Part shown: piece by piece, positions 49,966-61,932 of the stretch | How the letters are laid out: every line of letters starts with the position of its first letter | Numbering within the stretch: position 1 is the stretch's first letter | Assembly (NCBI GenBank): GCA_004123355.1 | Contig: SCHM01000001.1 | Location: forward strand, 2,844,001 to 2,908,000 | DNA length: 64,000 bases | Reading direction: 5' to 3' | From: Amphirosellinia nigrospora | Lineage: Eukaryota > Ascomycota > Sordariomycetes > Xylariales > Xylariaceae | The notes under the pieces: model-generated | Seen by the model: the letters and a program-made list of their open reading frames with translations, nothing else | What the model was told of the DNA's origin: nothing | The model's database searches: none | Program-made: the position numbers and the translations under genes

Positions 49966-51451
49966 TTTGGGTGCAATTATCCAGACTCGAGGGCGGAAGA
50001 TGAACGCAACAATTGTAAGAAGAAGAGGCAGGAACAAGAATAATAAAAGCAGGCAAAAGGGAGACTATTAATTTAGTATTCAGACAAGAGATCGACTAGT
50101 AGGGATGGGCAATTTCGGTGTTATCGGTGGAGCTGCACCAGAGATCTTGACACACCGGCCTTCGGATCTGATAAAATAAAGTGCTGAATCAGGAGTCGTG
50201 GTGTCAGCGAAGGCAATACTGTAATTATAAGCAGCTTGAACTTGGTTGGACGGGTTCCAGTCGCTTTGACAGATTTAGGAGATCATCAGCGAGAATAAAA
50301 ATGATGCAGTAACTAGTAAGTCGAGACCCCTGAAAGACCGTCGGTGTAAGGTTGCACAATTAAGGTTGCTCCCTCGCGCTATGAACTCAAAGCTCGAAGG
50401 TGAAGCTGATAAGGTGATGATTGATGACTCGGATGAATGAACGAGCTATAAGCACTTAATATACCCTTACTCGCCAGCAGTGTAATTCGTGTAATTCATC
50501 GAACCATATTGGTTTGGCTCAGAAATTAAGTTTTCAGTTGAATGCGAACACGAACGTACGATTAAAGAGCTTCTCGATGTGGCATCATCGGGTTTGCGAC
50601 TATCTTGGTTGAAATACCAAAAGTCGAGCTACCATACCTACACTAAGACATTGCCGGCAAACTAGCGGAGACCAGGGTCCTTCGCGCGCTGAACTCTGGA
50701 GCTTGGAGCGGAACAGGCTCAGGGCGGGGCCGCACGCCTCAGCAACGCAAGGCGCGTGTTTGTGCAGCTTCTGCAGTAATTGGAGCTTCCCATTGGCTTC
50801 TCGACCATCACACCACTGGAGCTTGAAGATTCCGGCCGATTGCGCCCCTTATCAGGCTAGACCAATTAACATACGGCTTAAACAGACAGTAGCTCAATCG
50901 CCTTACCCGTTTTCGTATTCGTATCGAAGCTCACCAAAGGCTTCCAAAGTGTCCACAATAGAAACGCCATGCATCAAAGTGTCTTGCCACCACTTCTGTT
51001 ATGATTTTGGCGATATCGGGACACGTGCATACGATTTTGATCAATTAATGATTGTTCACCATATCTTGCCGCTTAGTAAATATATATCATTTGATTTGGA
51101 TGCAAGAAGAGAAGAGATGTGGGAGGCCGAAAATAATTAGAAAATAATCACCCTGCAAAGTCTCACTTTTCGATTCCCTGATTAACTATCACCGAGGACG
51201 AATGATTCTACTTCCTAGATCTGTAGAAACCTCAAGTAATCAACTAATAGACCCGATTTCGCGCGGTTATTATTGCGGCAAACGTATAGGTTCCTGTCTT
51301 CTCCATCCAGGTAAATTTCATTGCCTTTCAGCAGGTATAGGTATATTCCATTCAGAAGAAGGCGTTGTAGACAAAAAGTCGGTCTCGATTCCTGACACTA
51401 CGCCAAAGGTATTTACACGCGATGATAACATCAACCAACATAAGAGTCAGA
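49966..51451. other. Intergenic region, no gene seen
   Basis: About 1.5 kb between ERG3 (its promoter) and the 3' end of the UstYa-like gene. Plus-strand open frames 50703-51140 and 51202-51573 have no recognisable motif; the second overlaps the UstYa-like gene on the other strand. Confidence 0.5.
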
Positions 51452-52355
51452 TCAGTGTTCTGGCTCGTCTGGGCCCCGTGGCACAGTATTATCTACAGCC
51501 CATTGCCTCAAGCTTTCAAAATTCCGGCATTGGTGCGGCGTGCTATAGTCCGGCCACGGATCGCCGTCATTGAATGGGTAGTGGAAAGCTGAACACTCCA
51601 ATGTCGCCCTGGCACATGACGAACTGACGTAGAGCATCGATGCAGTGGTCAGATGCTTGCAAATCATCTTCGGTGCCGACGTGTCGCCTCCGAGGGGGCG
51701 TAATGTCTTTGTGCACGTTTTGCCGTAGCAAGTTGAGGCAGTGTAGTTGGTGAAAGACCTCGACGGCTACTCGATACCCCGGCTTTCCGTTGCGCGATCC
51801 GTAATCTTCAACGACTTGTCCGGATTCAGTCCAAGCTGGTCATTTCGTCATGGGATATCATGGTGTCGCCGACTAGCATGGGATATTAGAACTTCCTGTC
51901 CAGTATGGTTGGTGACGACGGTACATACTTGCTGAGATGTAATCCCATCTTGCGTCCACGTCATCCCCTGTGCCAATGAAGGTCCTTCTGCGATCGGAGG
52001 TAGATCGAAATGCTGCGTTTCATACTTGACGGCGTCGCTGCTGGTGCTGTCAAGAGTATTAGAATCCAGACAACAATACTTTTAGGTCGAGATACATACA
52101 CCATGCCGAGTACCGTCTCGTATTCTGATCGGTATCCTGGATGCCTCGCACAAAAGCTAAACGCAAAGAAAAGTACAGACTCGATAATAGGATAGCATGC
52201 GCTAACCAAACCCAATGTGGGCTGAATCTTCGAAATGTAGGAGCCAGAGATTCGCTTTCGCCCGACCACGTCAGCCTCTCTTCATGCTCGATGCGTTCGC
52301 CTTTTTCCAAAAAGGGCTCCTCATCCAGAGGAATCTGATGAAATTTGTTGCCCAT
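51452..52355 (-). CDS. UstYa-family (DUF3328) oxidase-like protein, frame broken in several places
   Basis: UstYa proteins are fungal membrane-bound oxidases/cyclases of RiPP and other peptide pathways (ustiloxin, cyclochlorotine). Start ATG 52355 (MGNKFHQIPLDEEPFLEKGE), TM helix WVWLAHAILLSSLYFSLRLA near residue 55, then DAVKYETQHFDLPP, FIGTGDDVDARWDYIS, and the first metal-type motif HQLHC in VEVFHQLHCLNLLRQ. The second, HLDHC in HLDHCIDALRQFVMC, appears once one missing base at 51649 is allowed for; as written it reads ASDHC. Two introns (52101-52047, 51928-51873). The frame breaks at about 51977, 51832, 51818, near 51685, 51649 and near 51590. Restored length is about 266 residues. More breaks per kb than its neighbours, so either bad sequence or a real pseudogene. 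No RiPP precursor was found beside it. Confidence 0.75.
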
Positions 52356-53010
52356 TTCTATTAAGATAAAAACAAAATCGCACGCCAGGCGCTTAGGAGA
52401 AGTGAATAGGGAGAAACAAAAAGGAACGTATAGTCCTAAACCGAACCAGCAGCAAAGCGATGAACGAAAGGTTGACGAAGAATGAAGTTGGCTCTCCTTA
52501 GATTCTAATATCAGAGAAATCAAGGAGCCATGAAGGCCAGTCCCCTCGCTAAAACGTGCCATCGTATGGCGATCCCTGACTGATCCACGGTGCATGGAAG
52601 CGAAACTTAATGGGTGGATAACAAGATTGTTGTTGGCGAAGCTGCGACATTGCCGTCTCAAGTTGGGTTGAGAAATACAAGCTTAGCGCTAAATGCGAGT
52701 TGAAACGTACAGGGCTGGTAGCAGATTTCCGTTTTTGGTACATTTTATGATGCCATGACAGGGATTCCTGAAACTATGAAACGCCAGGCCTCATCGTGAA
52801 CGCGGGGCATTCTACTTCAAGGGGACGTTGTGGGATTGACGGCGCCAAAATCGAGTCGAACTGATATACTGCAGCGATCCATCTCTCGAATGCCTGAGAA
52901 GCTCGCGATAAAAATAAGGATGTTACCAAAGGGAAAAAATTAGTTTCTTCAAAAGCTTATTTTTGATTTTGACTTTGCCTGTTCTGTCAGGTCGGAATTG
53001 AGCAAAAAAA
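52356..53010. other. Promoter-side region of the UstYa-like gene
   Basis: About 650 bases up to the tRNA-Gly. Minus-strand frames at 52549-52743 look like chance. Nothing else seen. Confidence 0.5.
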
Positions 53011-53082
53011 TGCTGCAACGGCGAATCGAACGCCGGTCTCATGCTTGGAAGGCAAGAATGATAACCACTACACTACTGCAGC
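53011..53082 (-). tRNA. tRNA-Gly (UCC anticodon)
   Basis: The reverse strand folds as a tRNA: acceptor GCTGCAG with TTGCAGC plus discriminator A, D arm TAGTGTAGTGGTTATCA, anticodon loop CTTCCAA with TCC at the wobble-to-third positions, and T arm CGGCGTTCGATTCGCCG. No intron. The overall pattern AGTGTAGTGGTTATCATTC is that of eukaryotic tRNA-Gly genes with internal A and B boxes. Confidence 0.92.
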
Positions 53083-54579
53083 TGTCGATTGGTTGGAAGA
53101 TTTGGAGATTGTTCGATAGTGGAACCTCCGCTGTACTTAGTTATATTCCTCAAGTATGAATGATGGGCCACTAAATTATAACAACTTCTAATCCCTAATT
53201 AGAACTCGAGTAGTTTTGCTATATGGTGCTTATATGAGCGAATTTGGTGATATCTAAGCTTCAATCTTGCAAGCGAGTTAGAACCGATAGGATAAAGTCT
53301 ATAGAAACAACACTGAACAAAATTTCACGAAGTGACTAGACTATGGTAAGTATAGCCGCATCTCAAGCCACATCGTCAAGGTCCGAGCTCAAATCCTACG
53401 ACCTGATCTAAAGCAATTAAATTCAATTAATTGGTATTGACCTTCAACTATGGCGATGACCTCGACAGCCCCTAACACCGGTCACTAAGATGTATACCAC
53501 CCGGCCAATTGTATCTCGCGAAAAGAATACGGCAGTGTTCCGCTCGGTGGGTATAAGCATGACAACACTTGGTGGTGATACGATGTAGTTTGTGAAAAGA
53601 ACAACAAATGACGTAGTCTCGAGCTCTCCTAAACCCTCTCGATCGTAGGTTGGTCTTCCTATTCCTCTTCTCGGTTCCCTATTAACTTCATCTCCTATTG
53701 GGGTGTTTAATAGTTCGGAAATCAGTCTTTCCGTTTGCCATTCCTGCCCCTTTATAACAGCCAACTAACCGACATGTTATCAAGGGTACCTCTTCTACTG
53801 GTTCGGTATCTGAATTGGTTTAGGTTGGAATTAAAACCAGCTTCCTAAATCTCACGACTCAATACCTCGACACATTCATATACCATAACAAAAGTTCCGA
53901 ATCTTTGTTTTGATCTCACCATCTCTTGTCTACCACCTAGCAGCTACAGAAGCTCAGAGAGACGATCTTGACGACCATATCAATAAAGAGCACATTGAAC
54001 ATCTACTGTAACTAGAAACTTCATCACATCAAATCAGCAAGGGCGACGCTAACAACAAACCAGCACATCGGGCTGTTCCTAAATTTTGGCTGTGCATTGT
54101 GCGCTGTAATTTCAATTTCAGTAACCCGGAGAGATAAGATCACTAACGTGCGAGGCCCAAGCCGTTCTGTGAACCATATCACGGTGGAGGAGGAGTACTG
54201 TTGTAACACATAGACAACAGTCGAAACATCAAGCGAAGGAAAACTGTGTCGCCAGCCGCATAACGCTGACACGAAGAGCCAAAGTAGCGATGCTAGTAAG
54301 TTGTTAGGCTGGATGGGCACTTGGGTGCCCAGCCGACGATCTATTGTGTCCTCCCTTCAGAGATTGGAGCGCTCCTGGGCGGGCGAGGCCAACCATAAGT
54401 CTTACATGAATATGTGCAGCACTCGGGACTGCCTATCTCGTCCCAATCGTTTCAGCAATGTCATATTCTTGATGTTGTCTCTAAGGGCGTGGTAATAAAA
54501 ACATACGTAGGTCTGCCAACTTAGTCTATAGGTGCAGTTAAGCCTAGGCACTGTTGATGTACACCTCTATGCATCTTCA
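53083..54579. other. Gene-poor stretch between two tRNA genes
   Basis: About 1.5 kb. A minus-strand frame at 54024-54320 is interrupted by a plausible short intron (GTTAGT...TTACAG near 54105-54150) but the protein is not recognisable, so no gene is called. Confidence 0.45.
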
Positions 54580-54650
54580 GCATCAGTGGTTTAGTGGTAA
54601 AATCCATCGTTGCCATCGATGGGCCCCGTGTTCGATTCACGGCTGATGCA
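54580..54650 (+). tRNA. tRNA-Gly (GCC anticodon)
   Basis: Acceptor GCATCAG pairs with CTGATGC plus discriminator A; D arm TGGTTTAGTGGTAAAA; anticodon stem CATCG/CGATG with loop TTGCCAT (anticodon GCC); T arm CCGTGTTCGATTCACGG. 71 nt without intron. All stems pair perfectly or nearly so. Confidence 0.95.
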
Positions 54651-57600
54651 TGATTTTGATTTTTGTCGATAGTATTCCCATGTATTTGTGTTCAGCACGT
54701 TATTTTTATTCTTATCATCCGCCTCTACATAGGTATCTACCTAGGTATATTGAGCGGAGTGACTAGTGGCCCAATGCAGGTATGCTTGAGAGAACCCAGG
54801 CGAGAAGATATACGGGATGTGAGTCTACATACACGCTTGAGAGTCGTGAGAAGGTTGGGACTGCGTTATTGGAGCTTGGGGATATGATGTTTGTGGTCTA
54901 TCTGGATGATGCGCAGCATTACAACCGACATTTATGGCGTTTTAGAATCGGCTTGCAGGCACTTCAGATCATCTACGCGATTTATACTATTATCTTAGGA
55001 GGACAGTCTAGTATTCGCTTATGATCTGTTCTAGTTGCCTTATATATCGTAGGTATCCGTTCTACTTGCTACATGTCGGAAGGCTTGGAAAGGGATTGGA
55101 ACGTGGGTTAAAGTTATCGTACATCATGTAGGGGTTGTTAAAACGTGAATAGACAAAGTCTCAGTCGTCGACTAACTTGATCTAAATGTATCTCGGTTAT
55201 GCCAGGGTAGCAGTTTTCTTTTTATATCACGTTTTGTTACGGTTTGTTTAGATAAGCCAAGACGTTGGAAAATGAACGTTCGATATAAGGTGAGGAGCCT
55301 TATAGAATCGACAAGGACATAGTCAGGACTACTGGAACGCGTGGGGAAAACGGAGTGTTGCAATGTAGCCTGTTCCGCTTCCATAAGTGAACACGAGCCC
55401 GTCCAACGTTGCAGTTGCATGATGCACCATGACACGGTATATATTCGTCCATAGGTCTGCCTGGAAACTCAACACTTGTAAAGCGGCAGCCTTCCAATAC
55501 TCTTGTCGCAAAGATTAACTATTAAAGAGAAAGTTTATGATGTAGATATTTGACCTGAAAGTAGCCAATATTAGAAAATATAGATTTTAAGGCGACGGGA
55601 TAGCGGATCTGATAAGAAATCCTACGACCTATACGTATATGATCTTTGTAACAGTAGGATCGATACCTAGAGATGCATGCCCTAAATGATGGCGTACGAG
55701 GATGCTTTGTAGTAATAAGTCTAGACTAAGTGGATGCGACAACCGCCCCTCTGAATGCTTCAATGACGGAAGACTTCACTAGATAGGGATGTGGAAGGAT
55801 CCTACCCGAAGGTCACATCCACGGGATGGCGGACACGAATGGTTGGCCGTTTCAAGAATGGAGTTGAAATGGAATTATTGAGCCAAACCAGCTCAAGCAG
55901 AAGGGGAAAGACTTAATCTCCGTTTTGTGGAGTGGAAACGATTCCCATTCGGGCATCGGAACTTTTCAATCAGGATCTGGAGAGCCCGATTATGGATCAA
56001 CGGCTGGGCGTCTCAAAGGATTTTAGCTTAACGCCGATGTGATGTTATAGCCGTGATCTAGATAGTACCTAGCTCAGGATAAAGGCACGAGCATCACCTG
56101 ATGCTCTTAACACGCCGCATACGTGCATATATAGCCGCTCTTTCAAAACGATAGGTATCGGGTTATACTTCAACTACTACTAGGCTGCGATGTATTTTAG
56201 TCCCCGATCCCTTGTAATGTAAGGCGATGTCTTATCATCTGACTCCTCCTGTCGTCAGCTACGATGGCTTACGTCGTTGGTGCGAAGTTGCCGCCACTTA
56301 CATAGTTTGATTTACAAGGTATCCTCTCTCGATACGCCATCAGGGGGCCGTAGTGCCGCACAACATCAATTCTCTACAAACATGCCTTATGCCAATCCAG
56401 AAGCACTTTGCAAACTTGGTGGCACAAGCAGGCAAGCAGGTAAGACCTTTGGCAAGCTAAAAATGGTTAGCTTTTTCTTAGCCGAGAATTATCTTATTGT
56501 CTTAGTTATATGGTATGGTGGTGCAGCCGGCTTTTATGATATGTGATACAACGAATGAATAATACCCGCGCCTCAAAGTAGGGGACTCGTTTGCTTGAAC
56601 CTTGTTCGCATTTTCAAGTTTCTTGTATAAGGCCACGTCAGAAGCTAGGGTCTCGAAATAACACGACGCAACGCAATACACAGCAGCCAGAGATGTGGAC
56701 AGAAGGATTGACATATGGCTTCTGCTGTCAGACGAGCACGGGAGGTCTCACCGAATTTCTTGGCACACAATGCCTTTTGAACAACGCCTCTCCCCCTCCC
56801 TGATACCTGAGTATACACTACACGTTGTGGACGTAATAACAGACACACGGAAGCTGGGCTTGCTGACTGCATACATGATACTGGGGAGGGCCAGACCGGG
56901 ATTCAGGAGCTTGTCCGCTTCACGAAGGTGATCCTGTATCGCAAAGTGCGGTACTGTGTCGAGGATGCTAGACAAGGAATAAGAAATGGGGTTGCGCGCC
57001 GGGGGCTCCCGGCGGAGTATATAGTGCAGGTCAGTACACGCGAGCAGGTATCCGCCTGGACCTGCCACCCTACCTAACCCACTGGGAACTGGTCCGCCTG
57101 GGTGGGGCAATAGATGGATCCTCTGCTGCACAACCACCACTTACCCCTGTTGTCAAGTGTCCGGTGTACTGAAAATCCAATTATTATTTTCTAGTGCAGT
57201 CCACGCACAAGTAGTCGGTAGTGGCTGAATATGTCCTATTGCGTAAACAATTCTTGGCAAGTTATACTTGCCCCATTAGGTATATAATGGACACTGAGCC
57301 TTTCCACATCATGGCATATCAACCAAGTACTGTCCATCATAGATACACAATAAACTTGAATAATGCCACTGAGCTACAATAGGTAGCATGCTGTACCCCC
57401 ACCTTGAAGACAACAACGTTTCACGGTATTGCTAACAGTATTACAAAAAGAATCATATCTCCAGGTGCATGATATCATGCGGACGCCATAAAGCTAACAA
57501 AAACTCACCTAAGAACAAACTACCCACCTACCTAAGTTTTACTTCAAAAATGTTCATTACTTTTAAGGTGACTAACAGGCGTACAGACATAGAATACTTG

Positions 57601-59001
57601 GATTGTTAACCTCCTAGAGCTAAGAAATAGGATTAGAGCAAGTTACCTAGTAATTATATACACATGTACAGCCCTAACCAAAAAGAAAGCTATTCTATAA
57701 ACATGGTCTAGGATAGAAAAGAACCGGTCAGAAAAGAAAAAGAACATCAAGGGGGAACAACATCTGATTTGCTATCTAGATATGCAGGACTTATCTCATA
57801 TGGAAGGCTTTTATAAATGGATCTTTAGTATAAGTGTACAGTGTACTACAGTACTAGGTAAGGTAGGTAGTCATGGATACGCCTATGTAGTATAGTACAT
57901 ACATACACTACATGAACAAACGAACCCCCGTTTTGTTTTTTGTGTTGCAAGGGCCCCCTGTAACCCGCCCTGCAGTAGCCCTCGCCCGAACCAGCCATCC
58001 ATTGTCCATCATGCAGCACAGCTTTTCACACGACCCGCAGGCAGGACTGCAGGAGCTTGACTAGCACAGGTTCCCTCAAAGTGGGTCTCGGCTCCCTTGA
58101 ACCTGGTCCGTCTATATGGCGGCACAGACACTAAAAAAGCAGCCGCCGCACAAAAAGCCCACTAGCAGCCTGCAGCAGCTGTACCTAGGTATCACTACCA
58201 CACTACCTAGGTAGATTAGTATGGTACCAGCAAAAGATGTGTGGTAGCACAACATGTACGGCCTACAGAACCTGCCTCTCTGCATAAGCTTGTACCTTGC
58301 TACGCGAAGCTTTATGAAAAGTACACCCCCGCTGATCCATCCGCCCCCAGAAGTTAGTACCCAGAGTACTTCTCTGCCTAATACAGGTACATATGTGTGC
58401 ACCTGAGGTACCCTACATATCGGACGCAGCAGAGATGGAACCCGCCTGTAGCATGGGCTCTGGCATGGGCAGCTGCAGTCCAACAAAATCTTAATACTTA
58501 CCCACTAGGTACAGATGGGGACAACTTATATAAGCCGCTTGGCTCTGGATCCTCTTTCTTTGCATCCACCCGGCGCCGTTCCTGCTCCTCCAGCACCAGC
58601 ACCAGCAAACCTGCTTCCTCCCCTTTCCATCCGATCACATCCATCCACCCATTGACGCCGCCCATCTCGAAGCATTGCGTAGTCTCTTCGCCTACTACGA
58701 TTAAGTTGACCGGCGCAGCTCCGTCCTTGTGTCTCTACCGCGACGAACCTCGGTCGACGTCGTCATCGGTCGGCAGGCTATAAGGCTACACGTCGACTCC
58801 AGTTAGCACAATCCTCTCATGTCGCGTCGTGCGATCCGCCCTGCCTGAACACTACGCGCGCGCCTGTGGATGAAACGAAGAAAAGAATACGAGCTACAAA
58901 TTGGCATATTGTTATTGAGATACATATAACAAAGGGCGGGGTTACAACAACGGCCGACAACCGCGCTTTAAGAAGCTACAATACGCAAAGCTTGAGCCAT
59001 C
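54651..59001. other. Gene-poor region and TUP1 upstream/leader
   Basis: About 4.3 kb with no supported gene. A minus-strand frame at 55329-55511 is protein-like but has no recognisable family. TACCTAGGTA-type palindromes occur at 54738, 58183 and 58206. The last 500 bases (58500-59001) are C-rich with short upstream ATGs, consistent with a long leader for TUP1. Confidence 0.5.
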
Positions 59002-61051
59002 ATGTCTCTGTACCCGCATGCCCGCGGCCTGCCCCAGGGCGGTGCTCGCCTCCAAGAATTGCTCGACCAAATTCGCAGCGAGTTTGAAAACCAGATTCGG
59101 ATCAATGAGGGCTATGAACAGCAGAGTAGGTACCCCAATTCCACGTATTCCGAAGCCTTCGCTGCCCTCCAATACCTTTGGATCCTTTCAACACAGCTAG
59201 CTAAAATTATTGAAGTCCAACAACAGGTTCAAGAAGCATCACTCATTCGGGATAAAGTCTATCAATTAGAACAGGCCCACATGAATATTAAGCAAAAGTA
59301 AGGCGCATATTTCATAGTATCGCTATCTTAGACTTGACTAACTCGATATAGGTACGAAGAGGAAATCAATTTGCTTCGCCGCCAGCTTGAAGCTGCTCGA
59401 GGAGGCGCGCCTCCGCAACCTGGTATGCCCGGGCCTCCGCACGGCGGCCCCTCTGCTCCACCACCTTCGATTGGCGTGGGGAATAATCTCTTTGGCGGTA
59501 TCATGACCGGCCAGGGAGGCCAAGGTGCTGGTTTGCCCCCTCAGCCGCCTCCTCCGGAGCACCAGCCGCCTCAAGCTCAGCACCAGATGCCTCAGCAGCC
59601 ACCTCCAGGGCTGCAAGGCCCGCCACCTCCTCCGCCGCCACCATCACAGGCACCTCCCTTTCAGCCGGGTTACGGACAAGGCCCAGGTCCCAACGGCTTC
59701 CCCGGCCAGGCTCCTCAAACAACTGCCTCTCCTGGGCCCGGAAAGCGGGGGATTGGACGGCCTCCTGCTGGTCCGGCTACTCCCCAGATCAACACCCCTC
59801 TCCCATATGCCGGCCCGGGCGCATCGCCTCAGGTTCCAAACCATCCGACACCCGATCACAGAGTTGTTCATCCACCTCCGAACAATATGGTGAACAATGC
59901 ACTTGGAGAGTTGGATCCGACCGCGTCCCCGCGCATGTGAAGAAGACACGTGATGACTGGTTCGTTATCTTCAACCAACATGTCCCACGTGTCCTGGATG
60001 TGGATCTTGTTCACACCCTATCTCATGAGAGTGTAGTCTGCTGTGTCCGATTCAGTCATGATGGAAAATATGTGGCAACCGGTTGCAACCGTTCGGCTCA
60101 GATTTACGATGTCAACAGCGGTGAGAAGGTCTGCGTTTTACAAGATGAAAATGTCGATGTTACCGGCGATTTGTACATCAGAAGCGTTTGCTTTAGTCCT
60201 GACGGCAAATATCTTGCGACTGGAGCAGAAGACAAACTCATTCGGGTAAGCCCTCGTGCTAAAGTACTCGCCTTTCGGATACGAAGACTAACATTTTTAG
60301 GTTTGGGATATTGCCAACCGTACTATTCGCAACACATTCGCAGGCCACGAGCAAGACATCTATTCGCTTGATTTCGCCCGGGACGGAAGGACTATAGCGT
60401 CCGGCAGTGGAGATCGTACCGTACGCCTCTGGGACATTGAATCAAGTTCCAACATTTTAACCCTTACTATTGAGGATGGCGTAACTACTGTCGCTATCTC
60501 ACCAGATACCAAGTATGTAGCAGCAGGCTCCCTCGATAAGAGTGTGCGCGTTTGGGATATCCACCAAGGATACCTATTGGAGCGCCTGGAAGGTCCCGAC
60601 GGTCATAAAGACAGCGTCTACTCTGTCGCCTTTTCTCCCAGCGGCAAGGAGCTTGTGAGTGGCAGTTTGGACAAGACGATCAAGATGTGGGAGCTTTCGC
60701 CTTCTCCTTCTCGCCTGCCCGGTAACACCGGACCAAAGGGAGGTCGGTGTATCAAGACGTTTGAAGGGCACCGAGTAAGTTTTGTGGGACGCATCTTTCA
60801 TTCTAAGCTAATTGTGGGCAGGATTTTGTTCTTAGTGTTGCCCTTACCCCGATGCCAGCTGGGTGATGTCTGGCTCTAAAGATCGTGGTGTGCAATTCTG
60901 GGATCCGCGCACCGGTTATACTCAGTTGATGCTTCAAGGGCATAAAAACAGCGTGATATCAGTTGCCCCTAGCCCAACTGGTGGGTTCTTTGCTACAGGC
61001 TCTGGCGATATGAGAGCTCGTATTTGGTCATACCGCTCTCTCGCGCAATAA
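59002..61051 (+). CDS. TUP1: Tup1/RcoA/Rco-1 global transcriptional corepressor
   Basis: WD40 corepressor that acts in the nucleus with Ssn6/Cyc8 on many developmental and metabolic genes. Start ATG 59002: [20 protein letters not shown] begins the Tup_N tetramerisation coiled coil, continuing to [21 protein letters not shown] Pro/Gln/Gly-rich linker (residues 80-230) follows, then [20 protein letters not shown] and about seven WD40 blades ([14 protein letters not shown]-type repeats; [56 protein letters not shown]), ending [10 protein letters not shown]. Exons 59002-59125, 59216-59297, 59352-60245, 60301-60774 and 60822-61051. Bases are missing at 59919 ([11 protein letters not shown]) and in the CCCC 60847-60850 ([12 protein letters not shown]); with them the length is 601 residues. 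The first intron is 90 nt, in frame and free of stops. Confidence 0.93.
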
Positions 61052-61932
61052 GAAATTGATGTGTGTGCTTATTCTACCGCATCCCTAGGTTGGTCTTGTG
61101 TGTTTCCCCCAAAATTAAAGATCCTAGCGTTGACGATTCTTAGAGAGACTTCATATCCATTCATCAAATGTCCCTGGCTCGCCCAGTACTGATAGCAGGT
61201 ATTGTCTATCGACTACCCCTCAATTGTATCAGTAGATCGGCATGGCGTTTCTGCTGTCAATCCTAGTTTATGCGCCAAGACACATCTTCCATTAAGGTGA
61301 CGTTGGAAAAGTTGTGGATTATAATAGTAGTTGGCGTAGGGAGAACACTGGATGATAAGGGTATCTAAAATGGTACAACAGCTCAGGCTGTTAATGACGT
61401 CTCTTATGCAAGTGGTTGAATTAAAAGCCTATATTATTAGTGTGCTAGCAATTTAGTGTTGTTTATTCACTTGACTTGTGGTTTTTTCATCTTCGAGAGA
61501 AGTTTACACAAACCTCAAGTCATTCATGCCCGTGTTGTAGTCTCTAGCTGAGAGAAAACCTCGAGTATGCATAGGTCTATTCGATTAAAAGCTCAAGTAA
61601 ATTTAGTAGTCAAACCAACGGGCAGGTAGGTACAGCAAAAACAAGGTAAAAATAAGTTGTTCTATATCCAAACATGGGTCGATTGGAGCAGACTTGTTCT
61701 ACTGCTTACAAATTATGGAGGAAGCTTCTTTGTTTATATGTCTTCTTTTAGTTTTCGGCTCACAAGAGATTGAGGAGGGCATTGTATAAATAGAATTCTA
61801 TATTATCCAAAACTCTAGATTGAGTGCCCTGAGAGATTTATATCTACATTGGTACCTATTCTCGACTCAACACACTACTAAAATCGGCGCGTATCTCGAG
61901 TCTTTGGCCAAGTTCAAGCGGATGGGATCCCT
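61052..61932. other. Intergenic region between convergent genes
   Basis: About 880 bases between TUP1 (+) and the MYND protein gene (-). AT-rich, two 3' ends. No gene seen. Confidence 0.55.

Noticed and set aside
50703-51573. Plus-strand open frames considered as a RiPP precursor beside the UstYa-like gene
   Set aside because: No signal peptide, no repeated core and no dibasic processing pattern; one overlaps the UstYa-like gene antisense.
54024-54320. Minus-strand open frame with a hydrophobic start and a plausible short intron
   Set aside because: No recognisable family, no clear start or end exon, and the frame reading is ambiguous.
55329-55511. Minus-strand 60-codon frame with protein-like composition (SFQADLWTNIYRVMVHH)
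   Set aside because: Too short, no upstream exon with good splice sites, no family match.
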